A stretch of DNA of 64,000 nucleotides, taken from positions 23,830 through 87,829 of the forward strand of contig NZ_BAZF01000018.1 in NCBI RefSeq assembly GCF_000813145.1, written 5' to 3'. Source of the stretch: Geobacter sp. OR-1 (GTDB taxonomy: Bacteria > Desulfobacterota > Desulfuromonadia > Geobacterales > DSM-12255). Shown here in pieces: positions 22,012-32,788 of this stretch. Numbering within the stretch: position 1 is the stretch's first letter; the number at the start of each line of letters is the position of its first letter. The translations under genes and the position numbers were made by a program. The notes beneath the pieces are model-generated. The model was not told the origin of the DNA. It was given only the letters and a program-made list of their open reading frames with translations, and made no database searches.

Positions 22012-22772
22012 GGATTTTTCTCTAAATGATTAAAACACCCGAAACTGACTCGGACCAGAGTGAGTCCATGGGCCGGAGCAGTCGCCCCTGCAGCCGAACG
22101 GGCCGGACTCAACAGTAATTCGCGCACCGACTCCGGGCTGCGCCGGCCAAGACCGATCTCCACGAGGGTTCCGGCCATTATCCTCACCATGTTCCGCAGA
22201 AAACCGACTCCCTGGACATCGATCAGCAGCAACTCTCCGTCCGCGGATATGGTCACGGAATTCACTACCCTTACCGTAGTCTTTGCCGCACACCCGGTCG
22301 CGCGGAACGCGGCAAAGTCATGCTCTCCCGCAAAATATGCCGCCCCTCTCTTCATGGCGTCAATATCAAGAGGCCCGCGCAGATGCCAGGAGTACAAACG
22401 CGCGAGCGGTGCGCGGTTTGGAGAAACATGGATCGAATAGCGGTAATGCTTTTCCGTTGCCTCCCTGCGGGGATGAAACTCCGGAGTGACTTCGATCGCC
22501 TCCCTGACTGCGATATCAGGAGGGAGAAAGGAGTTCAGACCGGCGGTGAACGCCTTGAGGGGAATGGTCCTGGTCGTCGTAAAACTCGCCGGCATGGCCA
22601 AGGCATGCACCCCGGCATCGGTCCTCCCCGAGGAATGCAACCGCACCGTCTCCTTGAGCAGGCTTGCCAAGGCGGTCTCCACAACCTGCTGGATGGCGAT
22701 GCCGTTTGGCTGCACCTGCCACCCCGCATAGTTGGTGCCGTCGTATTCGATTGTCAGGAGGATGTTGCGCAT
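22008..22772 (-). CDS. truA: tRNA pseudouridine(38-40) synthase TruA
   Basis: TruA isomerises uridines 38-40 in the anticodon arm of many tRNAs. The 254-residue protein starts with the family hallmark EYDGTNYAGWQ and has the catalytic aspartate in SSGRTDAGVHA, then the C-terminal FLRNMVRIMAGTLVEIG segment. It lies seven bases downstream of the aspartate-semialdehyde dehydrogenase gene, so it is probably co-transcribed with it. Confidence 0.97.
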   Translation of the reverse strand: MRNILLTIEYDGTNYAGWQVQPNGIAIQQVVETALASLLKETVRLHSSGRTDAGVHALAMPASFTTTRTIPLKAFTAGLNSFLPPDIAVREAIEVTPEFHPRREATEKHYRYSIHVSPNRAPLARLYSWHLRGPLDIDAMKRGAAYFAGEHDFAAFRATGCAAKTTVRVVNSVTISADGELLLIDVQGVGFLRNMVRIMAGTLVEIGLGRRSPESVRELLLSPARSAAGATAPAHGLTLVRVSFGCFNHLEKNP

Positions 22773-22779
22773 CTAATGG

Positions 22780-23799
22780 CTACTTGAGATACTTCTGCAC
22801 CAGGATCTCCGCTATCTGCACGGCATTGGTGGCAGCACCCTTTCGGATATTGTCCGCAACAACCCACAGATTGAGGCCGTTGTCCGTCGACTCGTCTTCC
22901 CTTATTCTACCCACGTAGACAAGGTCCTGACCAGCGGTGCTCATCGGCATCGGATAGATCCCTTTTGCCGGGTCATCCACCAGTTTAACGCCCGGCGCCT
23001 TTTTCAGCAGTTTTCTTGCATCGTCTACGCTCAACTTCTTTACCGTCTCGATATTCACGGACTCGGCATGGCCGTAAAATACCGGCACCCTGACAGTTGT
23101 CGCCGTAACCCGGATATCCGCTGCCATGATCTTCCGGGTCTCATTCACCATCTTCAGCTCTTCCCTGGTATAGCCGTTCTCCTCGAAGACATCGATCTGC
23201 GGGATACAGTTGAAGGCAATCTGGTGCGGATAGACACTGCAGTTTACCGGACGGGCATTAAGCAGCTCCCCAACCTGCTTCCGCAGCTCGTCAATCGCCT
23301 TTTTCCCGGTCCCGGATACCGCCTGGTAGGTCGATACGATAATCCTTTTGATGGTTGCGGCATCGTGAAGCGGTTTCAGGGCAACCACCATCTGGATCGT
23401 CGAGCAGTTGGGGTTGGCGATGATCCCTTTTTTCGTGTATCCGGCAATAGCATTCGGATTCACCTCAGGCACTACCAGCGGCACATCCGGGTCCATCCGC
23501 CAGGCAGACGAGTTGTCGATGCAGACCGCTCCGGCAGCTGCGGCAGCGGGGCAGAACTCCCTGGAGCGATCTCCTCCGGCGGAAAAGAGCGCGATATCGA
23601 TTCCGCTGAACGAATCGAGTTTCAACTCTTCCACCAGCACCGGCTTCCCCCTGAATTCCAGGATTTCCCCCACGCTCCGGCTGCTGGCCAGGAACTTGAT
23701 CTCTCCCACCGGGAACTCCCGCTCCTCCAGGCACTCGATCATCTGGGCGCCAACAGCGCCAGTGGCGCCGACTATTGCTACATTCCACAATTTACTCAT
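22780..23799 (-). CDS. asd: Aspartate-semialdehyde dehydrogenase, Gram-positive/generic type
   Basis: Asd reduces aspartyl phosphate to the semialdehyde, the branch point for lysine/diaminopimelate, threonine and methionine. The 339-residue protein starts MSKLWNVAIVGATGAVG, with the GxxGxxG at residues 11-17 and the nucleophile cysteine in NPNCSTIQ. The ATG at 23797-23799 is preferred over a longer frame to 23862 whose extension runs across the upstream terminator. It belongs to the shorter family typical of Bacillus and many anaerobes. A different Asd family member lies directly upstream, and both keep their catalytic cysteine. Confidence 0.92.
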   Translation of the reverse strand: MSKLWNVAIVGATGAVGAQMIECLEEREFPVGEIKFLASSRSVGEILEFRGKPVLVEELKLDSFSGIDIALFSAGGDRSREFCPAAAAAGAVCIDNSSAWRMDPDVPLVVPEVNPNAIAGYTKKGIIANPNCSTIQMVVALKPLHDAATIKRIIVSTYQAVSGTGKKAIDELRKQVGELLNARPVNCSVYPHQIAFNCIPQIDVFEENGYTREELKMVNETRKIMAADIRVTATTVRVPVFYGHAESVNIETVKKLSVDDARKLLKKAPGVKLVDDPAKGIYPMPMSTAGQDLVYVGRIREDESTDNGLNLWVVADNIRKGAATNAVQIAEILVQKYLK

Positions 23800-23823
23800 G
23801 CAGTTATCTCCATTTATCCAGAC

Positions 23824-23853
23824 AAAAAAGAAAAGCGCCCCGTGAAAGGGGCG
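23824..23853 (-). terminator. Terminator between the two asd genes
   Basis: CGCCCC (23836-23841) pairs with GGGGCG (23848-23853) and is followed in the minus direction by TTTTCTTTTTT. It lies 37 bases past the stop of the upstream asd gene and about 25 bases before the start of the downstream one. Confidence 0.85.
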
Positions 23854-23889
23854 ACATTTCATGCAACTTCCTATCGGCTAGAACTACTT

Positions 23890-24993
23890 TTACTTCTCCA
23901 TCAGAATCCTGAGCATCCTTCTCAGCGGCTCTGCGGCACCCCACAGTAGCTGGTCGCCGCAGGTAAACGCCTGAACATACTGCGGCCCCATCTTCATCTT
24001 GCGTACCCGGCCGACCGGCACGGTGAGCAGGCCGGAAACAGCCGCCGGGGTGAGCCCGGCGAGGGTATCGGCCTTGGTGTTGGGGATCAGTTTGACCCAC
24101 TGGTTGTCGTTGGCGATGATCTGCTCGATATCGGCCAACGGCAGGTCCTTGGTCAGCTTCATGGTAATCCCCTGGCTGTGGCAGCGCATGGCGCCGACCC
24201 GGACGCAGATGCCGTCCACCGGGATCGGGCTGGTAGTGCCTAGGATCTTGTTGGTCTCGCTGAACCCTTTCCACTCCTCGCGGCTCTGGCCATCCTCCAC
24301 CTCGCGGTCGATCCAGGGGAGAACGTTGCCTGCCAGAGGGAAGCCGCCGAACTCCTTCATCGGCATGGAACCGTCGCGCAGTGTGGCAGTCACCTTCTTG
24401 TCGATCTCTAGGATGGCGGAACCGGGATTCTTCAGCTCCTCGGCAACAACACCCTGCAGCACGCCCATTTGCGACAGCAGTTCGCGCATGTTCGGCGCTC
24501 CGGCGCCAGATGCCGCCTGGTAGGTCATGGATGAAAGCCACTCCACCAGTCCGGCGCGGAACAGGCCGCCAAGCCCCATCAGCATCAGGCTTACGGTGCA
24601 GTTGCCGCCGATGAAATCCTTCTGCCCTTTGGCCAAGGCGGCATCGATAACGTTGCGGTTGACCGGATCGAGGATGATCACGGCATTGTCTTCCATCCGC
24701 AGGGTGGATGCCGCATCGATCCAGTAGCCGTTCCACCCCTGCTTGCGCAGCTCCGGATGGACCGCCTTGGTGTAGTCGCCCCCCTGGCAGGTGATGATGA
24801 TGTCGAGCTTTTTCAGCTCTTCAATATCGTCTGCCTTTTTGAGGGTGCCCCCGCCCATCGGCGCAGGCTGTCCCGCCTGCGAAGTGGTAAAAAACACCGG
24901 CTCGAAGCCGAGGCTGAAATCGTTCTCCTCCTGCATCCGCTGCATGAGGACCGACCCCACCATGCCGCGCCAACCGACCATTCCGACTTTCAT
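23890..24993 (-). CDS. asd: Aspartate-semialdehyde dehydrogenase, E. coli type
   Basis: A 367-residue protein matching the gammaproteobacterial Asd form. It begins [20 protein letters not shown], and the catalytic cysteine lies in [17 protein letters not shown]. It catalyses the same reaction as the downstream paralogue, NADPH-dependent reduction of aspartyl phosphate. The two proteins share only the fold-level motifs, so they are separate families and not a recent duplication. It lies 41 bases downstream of leuB and is followed by a rho-independent terminator. Confidence 0.93.
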   Translation of the reverse strand: MKVGMVGWRGMVGSVLMQRMQEENDFSLGFEPVFFTTSQAGQPAPMGGGTLKKADDIEELKKLDIIITCQGGDYTKAVHPELRKQGWNGYWIDAASTLRMEDNAVIILDPVNRNVIDAALAKGQKDFIGGNCTVSLMLMGLGGLFRAGLVEWLSSMTYQAASGAGAPNMRELLSQMGVLQGVVAEELKNPGSAILEIDKKVTATLRDGSMPMKEFGGFPLAGNVLPWIDREVEDGQSREEWKGFSETNKILGTTSPIPVDGICVRVGAMRCHSQGITMKLTKDLPLADIEQIIANDNQWVKLIPNTKADTLAGLTPAAVSGLLTVPVGRVRKMKMGPQYVQAFTCGDQLLWGAAEPLRRMLRILMEK

Positions 24994-25034
24994 ATCTATA
25001 CGCTCCTTTGCGAAGAGTTAATTGCTCTGAAAAG

Positions 25035-26123
25035 TTAAAGGGCAGCGATAATGGCGGCGCCCATCTCTTTTGTATTGACGAGTTTTTCTCCGTCCTTCTT
25101 CTGGTAAATGTCCCTTGTACGAAATCCCTGATCCAGCACCTTGGCCACGGCATTATCGATGGCATCGGCTGCATCCACCATAGCGAAGGAGAACTTGAGC
25201 ATCATCCCCATGGAGAGGATCTGGGCGATCGGATTGGCGATTCCCTGCCCGGCGATATCTGGCGCAGAGCCGCCTGACGGCTCGTACATGCCGAAGGTCC
25301 CTTCTGCCAGGGAGGCAGAGGGGAGCATCCCCAGTGAACCGGTCAGCATGGCGGCTTCGTCGGAAAGGATGTCGCCGAACATGTTCTCGCACAGGATGAC
25401 GTCGAACTGCTTCGGCCACTTGACCAGCTGCATGGCGGCATTATCGACATACATGTGGGTAAGTTCCACGTCCGGGTACTCCTTGGCGATACCGATGACA
25501 ACGTCGCGCCACAGAACAGACGAAGAGAGCACGTTGGCCTTGTCAATGGAACAAACCTTCTTGCCCCGCTTGCGTGCCGCCTGGAAGGCGACATGGGTGA
25601 TCCGCTCGATCTCGGGCACGCTGTAACGCATGGTGTCCACTCCCACCCGGTCGCGCCCGACACCTTCGATACCTTTCGGCTGCGAGAAATAGATGCCGCC
25701 GGTCAGTTCGCGAATGACCAGCACATTGAACCCGCCGGCAATTACCTCTTCCTTCAATGAAGAGGCGCCGGTCAGCGACGGAAAGATGATGGCCGGCCGC
25801 AGGTTGGCGTAAAGCCCGAAGATCTTGCGCAGCGGCAGCAGCGCACCGCGCTCCGGCTGCTCGTCCGGCGGCAGGCTCTCCCATTTCGGGCCGCCAACCG
25901 AGCCGAACAGGATCGCATCCGACGCCTTACAGATATTGACCGTGGTCTCCGGCAGCGCCTTCCCCTCAAGATCGATACCGGCGCCACCCACGTTGGCATG
26001 GGTTCGCTCGAATTTTACCGCATATTTGCTTTCCACCGCATCCAGCACCCTGAGTGCCTCGGCCATGACCTCCGGGCCAATACCGTCACCAGGAAGAACT
26101 GCAACCTTGAATGTCTTGCCCAT
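25035..26123 (-). CDS. leuB: 3-isopropylmalate dehydrogenase
   Basis: LeuB oxidises and decarboxylates 3-isopropylmalate to 2-oxoisocaproate in leucine synthesis. The 362-residue protein begins [14 protein letters not shown] and has the signature [14 protein letters not shown], which binds metal and substrate. GGAGGGGGC precedes the ATG. It is the first gene of the leuB-asd unit, behind a recognisable promoter. The asparagine of the NMFGDI segment and the overall length favour leuB over isocitrate or tartrate dehydrogenases. Confidence 0.95.
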   Translation of the reverse strand: MGKTFKVAVLPGDGIGPEVMAEALRVLDAVESKYAVKFERTHANVGGAGIDLEGKALPETTVNICKASDAILFGSVGGPKWESLPPDEQPERGALLPLRKIFGLYANLRPAIIFPSLTGASSLKEEVIAGGFNVLVIRELTGGIYFSQPKGIEGVGRDRVGVDTMRYSVPEIERITHVAFQAARKRGKKVCSIDKANVLSSSVLWRDVVIGIAKEYPDVELTHMYVDNAAMQLVKWPKQFDVILCENMFGDILSDEAAMLTGSLGMLPSASLAEGTFGMYEPSGGSAPDIAGQGIANPIAQILSMGMMLKFSFAMVDAADAIDNAVAKVLDQGFRTRDIYQKKDGEKLVNTKEMGAAIIAAL

Positions 26124-26161
26124 GCCCCCTCCATTTTAGGAAAAGATGAAATTAAACGGTG

Positions 26162-26191
26162 ATTTTACGGGCCTGCCGGCGACATTGTCAA
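26162..26191 (-). promoter_or_regulatory. Promoter of leuB-asd
   Basis: TTGACA (26186-26191, minus strand) and TAAAAT (26162-26167) are 18 bases apart, about 40 bases upstream of the leuB start. The 153-base gap (26124-26276) also separates leuB from the divergent exporter operon, for which I could not pick a clear plus-strand promoter. Confidence 0.7.
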
Positions 26192-26276
26192 TCTAAAAAA
26201 CCTTATTCGCCGGTCACCGGAAAAAAATACTGCAGCAGCTCCATCTGTTGGTAAACTGGTGACATGGAGGATTGAG

Positions 26277-27269
26277 ATGAAGAAGCTGATCATTATCGCT
26301 GCAGTCATCGCCATTGCTGCAGTGCTGGCTATAACCGCCATCCGCCGGGCGCCCGTGGCAGCAACCGGCCTCAAGGTCTCGGGGAGTATCGAGGCGACCA
26401 CGATCCAGGTTTCATTCAAGGTCGCGGGTCGCCTCGCCAAGCGGCTGGTTGACGAAGGGTATGTCGTCAAAACCGGCCAACCGGTGGCGCTCCTGAACAC
26501 CGACGAATTCACCGACGAGAAGAACGCCCGCTTGTCCGAGGCAAAGGCAAGCCGGGCAGCGCTGGCCGATCTCGTTGCCGGGAGCCGCAAGGAGGAGATA
26601 ACCCAGGCGGAAGCGGTGCTGGCGCGTATGAAGGCTGAGGCCGACCGGATGGCCAAGGAGTTTACCCGGGCAGAGGCGCTTTTCAAGCGCGAAGTAATTC
26701 CGCTCAAGGAGCTGGACACTGCCCGCGCCGGTCGCGACAGCTCGGCAGCGGCGGTCAGGGAGGCGGAAGAGCGGTTGAAACTGCTGCGGATCGGCCCCAG
26801 GCCGGATGCGGTAACCCAGGCGCGGGCGCGGGTCGATGCGGCCACTGCCGTGCTGGCGCTGGCCGAAACCAGGCTTGCCGATACATCCGTAGCATCTCCG
26901 GCCGATGGTCTGGTGCTGGCCAAGCATGCCGAACCGGGAGAGATGTTGGCTCCTGGTGCGCCGGTCATAACCGTCGGCAAGCTGGACGAGGTCTGGCTCA
27001 AGGCATATATTCCCGAGACCGAGCTCGGCAGGGTCAAGGTCGGGCAGCCGGTCCGGGTGACGTCAGATACCTGGCCGGGCAAGGCCTATGAGGGGAAAAT
27101 CACCTTCATCTCCCCCCAGGCCGAGTTCACCCCGAAAAACGTCCAGACCGAAAAAGAGCGGGTCAAGCTCGTCTACCGGATAAAGATCACCCTCCCCAAC
27201 CCAAAGCTGGAGCTGAAACCTGGAATGCCGGCTGACGCTGTCATAGAGACGGGAATTCAGGGTAAATGA
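26277..27269 (+). CDS. HlyD/YbhG-type membrane fusion (periplasmic adaptor) protein
   Basis: A 330-residue adaptor with one N-terminal membrane helix (about residues 3-22), a biotinyl-lipoyl-like half (SGSIEATTIQVSFKVAGR), a long coiled-coil hairpin rich in Ala, Glu, Lys and Arg (about 75-190), and the second lipoyl half plus beta-barrel (ASPADGLVLAKHAEPGEM). The ATG at 26277 follows GGAGG by six bases; an upstream in-frame start at 26259 has no such signal. The last four bases overlap the ATPase gene, implying translational coupling. It would link the inner-membrane ABC-2 transporter encoded downstream to the outer membrane or periplasm. No TolC-like gene is in the window. Confidence 0.88.
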   Translation: MKKLIIIAAVIAIAAVLAITAIRRAPVAATGLKVSGSIEATTIQVSFKVAGRLAKRLVDEGYVVKTGQPVALLNTDEFTDEKNARLSEAKASRAALADLVAGSRKEEITQAEAVLARMKAEADRMAKEFTRAEALFKREVIPLKELDTARAGRDSSAAAVREAEERLKLLRIGPRPDAVTQARARVDAATAVLALAETRLADTSVASPADGLVLAKHAEPGEMLAPGAPVITVGKLDEVWLKAYIPETELGRVKVGQPVRVTSDTWPGKAYEGKITFISPQAEFTPKNVQTEKERVKLVYRIKITLPNPKLELKPGMPADAVIETGIQGK

Positions 27270-29194
27270 CGCCTGTCCTGGCAGCGGAAGAACTGTCGAA
27301 GCGGTTCGGCGCAGTCACTGCGGTTGACGGACTTACCCTGCAGGTCAAGACTGGGGAACTGTTCGGCCTGGTCGGTTCCGACGGCGCCGGCAAGACCACC
27401 ACCATCAGGATGCTTGCCGGGGTTCTGGATGCCACATCAGGCGTTGCGACCGTCCTGGGCCGCCCATGTTCGAGCCTTGATGCCATTCGGGGCGAGATCG
27501 GCTACATGAGCCAGCGATTCGGGCTGTATCCCGATCTAACCGTAGGGGAGAACATTAAATTTTACGCCGATATCTTCGGCCTGAGCAAAGGCGAACAAAA
27601 CGCCAACATCGAGCGGCTTCTTCAGGCGACAAACCTGGCCGCATTCCGCCAACGCAAGGCCGGCAACCTTTCCGGCGGCATGAAGCAGAAACTCGGGCTG
27701 GCCTGCGCCCTGATCCATACCCCGAAGATCCTGTTTCTCGACGAACCGACCAACGGGGTCGATCCGGTATCTCGCCGCGAATTCTGGCGGCTGCTCTATG
27801 CGCTCCTGGACGAAGGGGTCACCATCTTCGTCGCAACCGCTTATCTCGACGAGGCCGACCGCTGTCACCGCGTCGGGCTGATCCATAACGGGAAACTCCT
27901 TGCCTGCGACACCCCGGGCGACCTGCGCAACCTGGCGCAGGAAAAGATCCTGGAAGTGGTCGCCGCCAGCCCCAAAACAGCCGACCGGCTGCTGCGTACC
28001 GCCTTTCCGGAAGCGGCGGTGATGCTCTTCGGCGACCGGATTCACCTCTCTACCGCTGATCCGGAACCGATGACAGCGGCCATACGACAGCTCCTGACCA
28101 ATGCGCAACTGGAGGTCTACTCGATTAGCGAGGTCGAACCCTCCCTGGAGGATATCTTCGTTGCCATGGTCAGCGACCGGGAGAGCCCGGCAGTTGACAA
28201 CCGGGTGAGCGTTGCCATCGACCATAGCCGTGAGCTCGGACCAAAGGCGGTGTCCGTAACCGGCCTGACCCGGCGTTTCGACGATTTCGTCGCCGTCAAG
28301 GGGATCGACCTTGAAGTCGAGCATGGCGAAATCTTCGGCTTCCTGGGGCCGAACGGAGCCGGCAAATCGACCACCATCAGGATGCTCTGCGGCATCCTGG
28401 AACCGACATCGGGTAGCGGCAGCGTGGCCGGGTGCGACATCCGGACCGGCCAGGAAGAGATCAAGAAACGGATCGGCTACATGAGCCAGAAGTTCTCGCT
28501 TTACGAAGAGCTGACCGTGGAGGAGAACATCGCCTTTTATGGCGGCATCTACCGCCTTGGCGGAAAAAAGCTGACGGAACGGGGCGACTGGGCCATAAAG
28601 ATGGCCGGACTGGAACAGCGGCGCACTGCGATTGCCGGAGAGCTGTCCGGTGGCTGGAAGCAGCGGCTGGCCCTTGGCTGTGCCCTGCTCCACGAACCGC
28701 CGGTCATCTTTCTCGACGAGCCGACCGCCGGAGTGGACCCGCTCAGCCGCCGCGCGTTCTGGCGCCTCATCAGGAGCCTTGCAGCGGAAGGGGTGACAGT
28801 GTTCGTCACCACCCACTACATGGACGAGGCCGAGTATTGCGACCGCCTTGCCATGATCCACCAGGGGGAGATGGTTGCCCTCGGCACCCCGCAACAGCTG
28901 AAGCGGGAGCAGATGGCAGAAACTGTTCTGGAGGTCTCCTGTGACAGGCCGCAGGATATCCTTTCGCAGCTGGAGCAGTTGCCGGCGGTCCGGCACGCAG
29001 CGCTTTACGGGCGCGGCGCGCATCTGGTCACCGCAGACCAGGAAGCCACGGAAAACAGTTTGCAGGGCTCGGCACTGGCTGGCCAGGTAACGCTCCGGCG
29101 CGTAATCCCCTCGCTGGAGGACCTGTTCGTATCCCTCATCGAAGCCGGGGAGAGAAAGACCAAAACCCCAGCGGATAAGCGTGCAATCATCTGA
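27266..29194 (+). CDS. ABC transporter ATP-binding protein with two fused ATPase domains (YbhF-like)
   Basis: The 642-residue protein has two tandem nucleotide-binding domains. NBD1 (about 5-230) has Walker A GSDGAGKTTT, signature LSGGMKQK and Walker B ILFLDEPTNGVD. NBD2 (about 330-550) has GPNGAGKSTT, LSGGWKQR and VIFLDEPTAGVD. The H-loop histidine is present in NBD2 (VTTHYMDEAE), but NBD1 has alanine there (VATAYLDEAD), so the first site is probably degenerate. It works with the two permeases downstream. The fused-ATPase, HlyD and two-permease arrangement matches YbhGFSR/RbbA-type exporters, some of which are linked to drug or sodium efflux. The substrate here is unknown. Confidence 0.9.
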   Translation: MTPVLAAEELSKRFGAVTAVDGLTLQVKTGELFGLVGSDGAGKTTTIRMLAGVLDATSGVATVLGRPCSSLDAIRGEIGYMSQRFGLYPDLTVGENIKFYADIFGLSKGEQNANIERLLQATNLAAFRQRKAGNLSGGMKQKLGLACALIHTPKILFLDEPTNGVDPVSRREFWRLLYALLDEGVTIFVATAYLDEADRCHRVGLIHNGKLLACDTPGDLRNLAQEKILEVVAASPKTADRLLRTAFPEAAVMLFGDRIHLSTADPEPMTAAIRQLLTNAQLEVYSISEVEPSLEDIFVAMVSDRESPAVDNRVSVAIDHSRELGPKAVSVTGLTRRFDDFVAVKGIDLEVEHGEIFGFLGPNGAGKSTTIRMLCGILEPTSGSGSVAGCDIRTGQEEIKKRIGYMSQKFSLYEELTVEENIAFYGGIYRLGGKKLTERGDWAIKMAGLEQRRTAIAGELSGGWKQRLALGCALLHEPPVIFLDEPTAGVDPLSRRAFWRLIRSLAAEGVTVFVTTHYMDEAEYCDRLAMIHQGEMVALGTPQQLKREQMAETVLEVSCDRPQDILSQLEQLPAVRHAALYGRGAHLVTADQEATENSLQGSALAGQVTLRRVIPSLEDLFVSLIEAGERKTKTPADKRAII

Positions 29195-29223
29195 AACAGG
29201 GATAAAATGGCTATGGAGGCTAT

Positions 29224-32200
29224 ATGTCACGACGACGCAAACTGCTTATTGCCATGGCCTGCAGTGCAGCCCTGCTGCTGCTCTTCATCATCTTCGTCCT
29301 GCCGGGAATAGTGAGGGGAAAGGCTGTTGAAGAGATCAATCGCTCCACCGGCCGCCAGGCAGCCATAGACCGGGTCTCGATCAACCCATTTACCCTGAGC
29401 GCCAGAATCGACGGGTTCCGGATGAAAGAGGCCGATGGAAAGGCGATTTTTGCCTCCTTCAGCAGCCTGAATGTCCGGGTCTCCACGGCATCCATCATCC
29501 GCCGCGCCCCGGTTGTCGGCGAGATGACCCTGGTCAGGCCCCAGCTCTCGCTGGTGCGAATTAGCGACAATAACTACAACTTCTCCGATATCGTCGAACG
29601 GATCAGGAAACAGCCGAAGAGCAAGGGGGAAACTCTTTTTTACGCTCAACAACATCCGGATCGACAACGGCAGCATCGACTTCGACGACCGGGCCGCCCG
29701 GCAACCGTCCAGACACACCGTGCGCAACCTCGACCTGGCCATTCCGTTCGTCAGCAACATCCCGTACATGGCCGACAAGTACGTCACCCCCCACTTTGGT
29801 GCGATCATCAACGGCGCCCCGCTCAGGCTGAACGGCAAACTCAAGCCGCTGGCCAAATCGCTGGAAACGGCCATGACCCTGAAACTGGACAATTTGAACC
29901 TGCCGCCCTATCTGGCGTACCTCCCGTTCGACCCCGGTTTTGCCATGCAAGGCGGCACCCTTTCCACAAATCTGGAACTGGCCTACCGGATCGGCGCAAA
30001 GGAAAAACCGGAACTGAACATTGCCGGCAAGGTTGACCTGGCGGGACTGGCCTTCACCGAACGACAGGGCGCGCCGCTGCTGGCGCTCAACCGGGCAAAC
30101 GCCACAATCAACAGGTTCGGGGCATTCAGTAAACAGGCAGACATCGGCCAGATACAGCTGGACGGGCTGGAGGCACATATCAACCGCGACCGGCAGGGGA
30201 GCTGGAATTTCAGCCGGCTGTTCCCCGGCGCATCGGCAGGAACACCGGCCCCTCCTGCCACGGATAAACCCAAAGAGAATAAACCGGCACCTTTGCCGTT
30301 GATCACACTGGCTGGGTTTGCGCTGACCAACAGCACGCTTCATCTCCGTGATAGCCAGCCCCAAGGGGGATTTGCCACGACCCTGCAGGACATCTCCCTT
30401 GAGGTCAGGAATTTCAGCACCGCGCCCCAAAAGACGGCCCAGTGGCAGATCAATTGCACCACCGACGCCAAAGAGCAACTGTCGGCCACCGGTACATTCA
30501 GCGCTGCACCTGTTGCGGCCGAAGCAAAGCTGAAGCTCGCTGCAGTGCAGTTAAAGCGGTACTACCCCTACCTGAGCGAACTGCTCACGGCGCCGATATC
30601 CGGATCTGCCGCGCTGGAGAGCATCCTGGCCTACAGTGACGAGTCAGGACTCAAGCTTAGCGATACCACGCTGAGCGTCACCGACCTGCTGGTGCCGTTC
30701 GGCCCGACGGATAAACTGGCGCTGAAAAGACTGACTGTTGCCGGAACCGGCATCGACCTCAAGGAACGGCAGGCAGATATCGCCTCAGTCAGCCTCCAGC
30801 GCGGCAGCGTCTCAGTCAGCAAGGAGAGCGACGGCACCCTGTCTCCGCTCCAACTGCTGAGGAAGCCGGCCACAACCTCGAATACTGCTCCCACAACAGC
30901 CAACAAAGCCAAACCTGACGAGAAGCCGTTCCGCTACATTGTGCGGGATGTGGTGATAAAGGGGGTCGATGCCTCGTTTGTTGACCACGGCTTTCAGCCG
31001 GCGCCGACCTTTACCCTGAAAGGGATCAGCGCCGGGGCAAAAAACATCGCCGGACCCGTCTTCGGACCGATACCGTTCACCCTGACGGCCGGTTTCGGCA
31101 GCACGAAAGCGAAGATCGCAGCCAGCGGCACCGCAATACCCGACCCGTTCCGGTTGAAAGGGGAGGTGAAGTTGTCGCAGATCCCGCTACGCGACTTCGA
31201 CCCGTACTACCCCGACGATATGGGGATCTTCATCGCCGGAGGCACGGTTGACACCCGGCTGCACCTCGACCTGGCGAAAAAAGGGAACAAGATTGCCGGG
31301 AGCTACACTGGCAGCCTTGGGGTCCGCTCCTTCTACAGCCTCGATACGATCGAGTCGGAAGAGCTGCTGAAATGGGAGAGCCTGCAGATCGACAATATCC
31401 GCGGCACCCTGGAGCCGTTCTCCCTGGCGATCAGGGACATTGCCCTCACCTCACCGTTTGCCCGGGTTATCGTCAACAAGGACGGCACCCTTAACCTCCA
31501 GCAGATCGGCAAGGCCCCCAAAGAAGCGGTGCCGCAGGCAGCCGTACCGGCGCCAGCCCCGGCAGCAGCGGCAAACACAGCGCCACCGGTGGCAATCGAT
31601 ACCATTACCATCCAGGACGGTACCCTGGCATTCATCGACCGCAAACTCCCCGGCGGCTTTGCCTCCACGTTCTTCAACCTCGGCGGCCGGGTCAGCGGGC
31701 TCTCGTCCGAATCAAGCCGCTTTGCCACCGTTGATCTGCGCGGCGTTCTGGAGAACCGCTCCCCGCTAAAGATCAGCGGCACCCTCAACCCGCTACGCGG
31801 CGACCTGTTCATGGACCTTACCGCGGCATTCACCGACATCGAGCTGTCGCCGGTCACCCCTTATTCCGGAACCTACCTGGGATACAGCATCGACAAGGGG
31901 AAGCTGTTCCTCGACCTGAAGTACAAGATCGAGAACAAGGCGCTCTCCGCCGAGAACAAGGTGTTCATCGACCAGTTCACCTTTGGCCGCAAGATTGAGA
32001 GCGACAAGGCGACCAATCTGCCGGTCCGTCTGGCCGTGGCCCTGCTCAAGGATGGCAAGGGGGAGATCCATCTCAATCTGCCGGTCTCCGGCCGTACCGA
32101 TGACCCGAAATTCAGCGTCTGGAAGGTCGCCTTCCAGATGCTGAAGAACCTGCTGGTCAAGGCCGCCACCTCACCATTCTCGCTGCTGTCGTCGATGTTC

Positions 32201-32788
32201 GGCAGCAACGAGGACTTCAGCTCCGTCAGCTTTGCCCCCGGCTCGGCGGTTGTCCCGCCGAACGAGCAGGAGAAGCTGGCCAAGCTGGTCAAGGCGCTCA
32301 AAGACCGGCCGGCGGTCTCGCTGGAGATTTCCGGGTATCTTGACCGGCAACGCGACCCGGAAGGTTACCGCCAGCTGCAGTTGACCCGCCGGATACACAA
32401 CGAAAAATTTCTGGCCATGGTCAAGTCAAAGCAGAACCGGCCCGAGGACAGTCCCGAGACGGTCAGCGTCACCCCGGCCGAGTACCCGGTCTACCTGAAA
32501 GCGGTCTACCGGAAGGAGGATTTTCCGAAACCGCGCAACGCCATCGGCATGCTCAAGGATCTGCCCGATGATGAGATGAAGAAGCTGATCCTTACCCATC
32601 TCCCGGCCGGAGACAAGGAGCTGCAGGCCCTGGCGGCCGAGCGGGCCGTTGCCGTGCAGGGCTTTCTGCGCGACAAGGGAGAAATACCCAGGGAGCGGCT
32701 CTTCCTGAAGCAGGACGACCCGTCCAAACTCCCCGAGAAGAAAGAGCAGAGCCCGAGCCGCGTCGAATTCGGCGTTGTGGTGAAATAA
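29224..32788 (+). pseudogene. AsmA-like DUF748 protein, interrupted by a one-base frameshift
   Basis: The N-terminal part (frame from the ATG at 29224, with GGAGG upstream) has a membrane helix at about residues 7-29 and reads well to about residue 135. The rest continues in another frame to 32788. Removing one base from the G run 29625-29629 joins them into a single 1187-residue protein. The joined protein is an AsmA/DUF748-type periplasmic repeat protein, with repeats of the kind VLENRSPLKISGTLNPL and a C-terminal module that includes KDRPAVSLEISGYLDRQRD. AsmA-like proteins are thought to bridge the periplasm for lipid transport. It lies inside the exporter operon, between the ATPase and the permeases. 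The break may be an assembly error. Confidence 0.8.

Noticed and set aside
27536..29230. 564-codon minus-strand frame opposite the dual ATPase
   Set aside because: GC-rich antisense frame without domains; the plus-strand protein has two complete sets of ATPase motifs.
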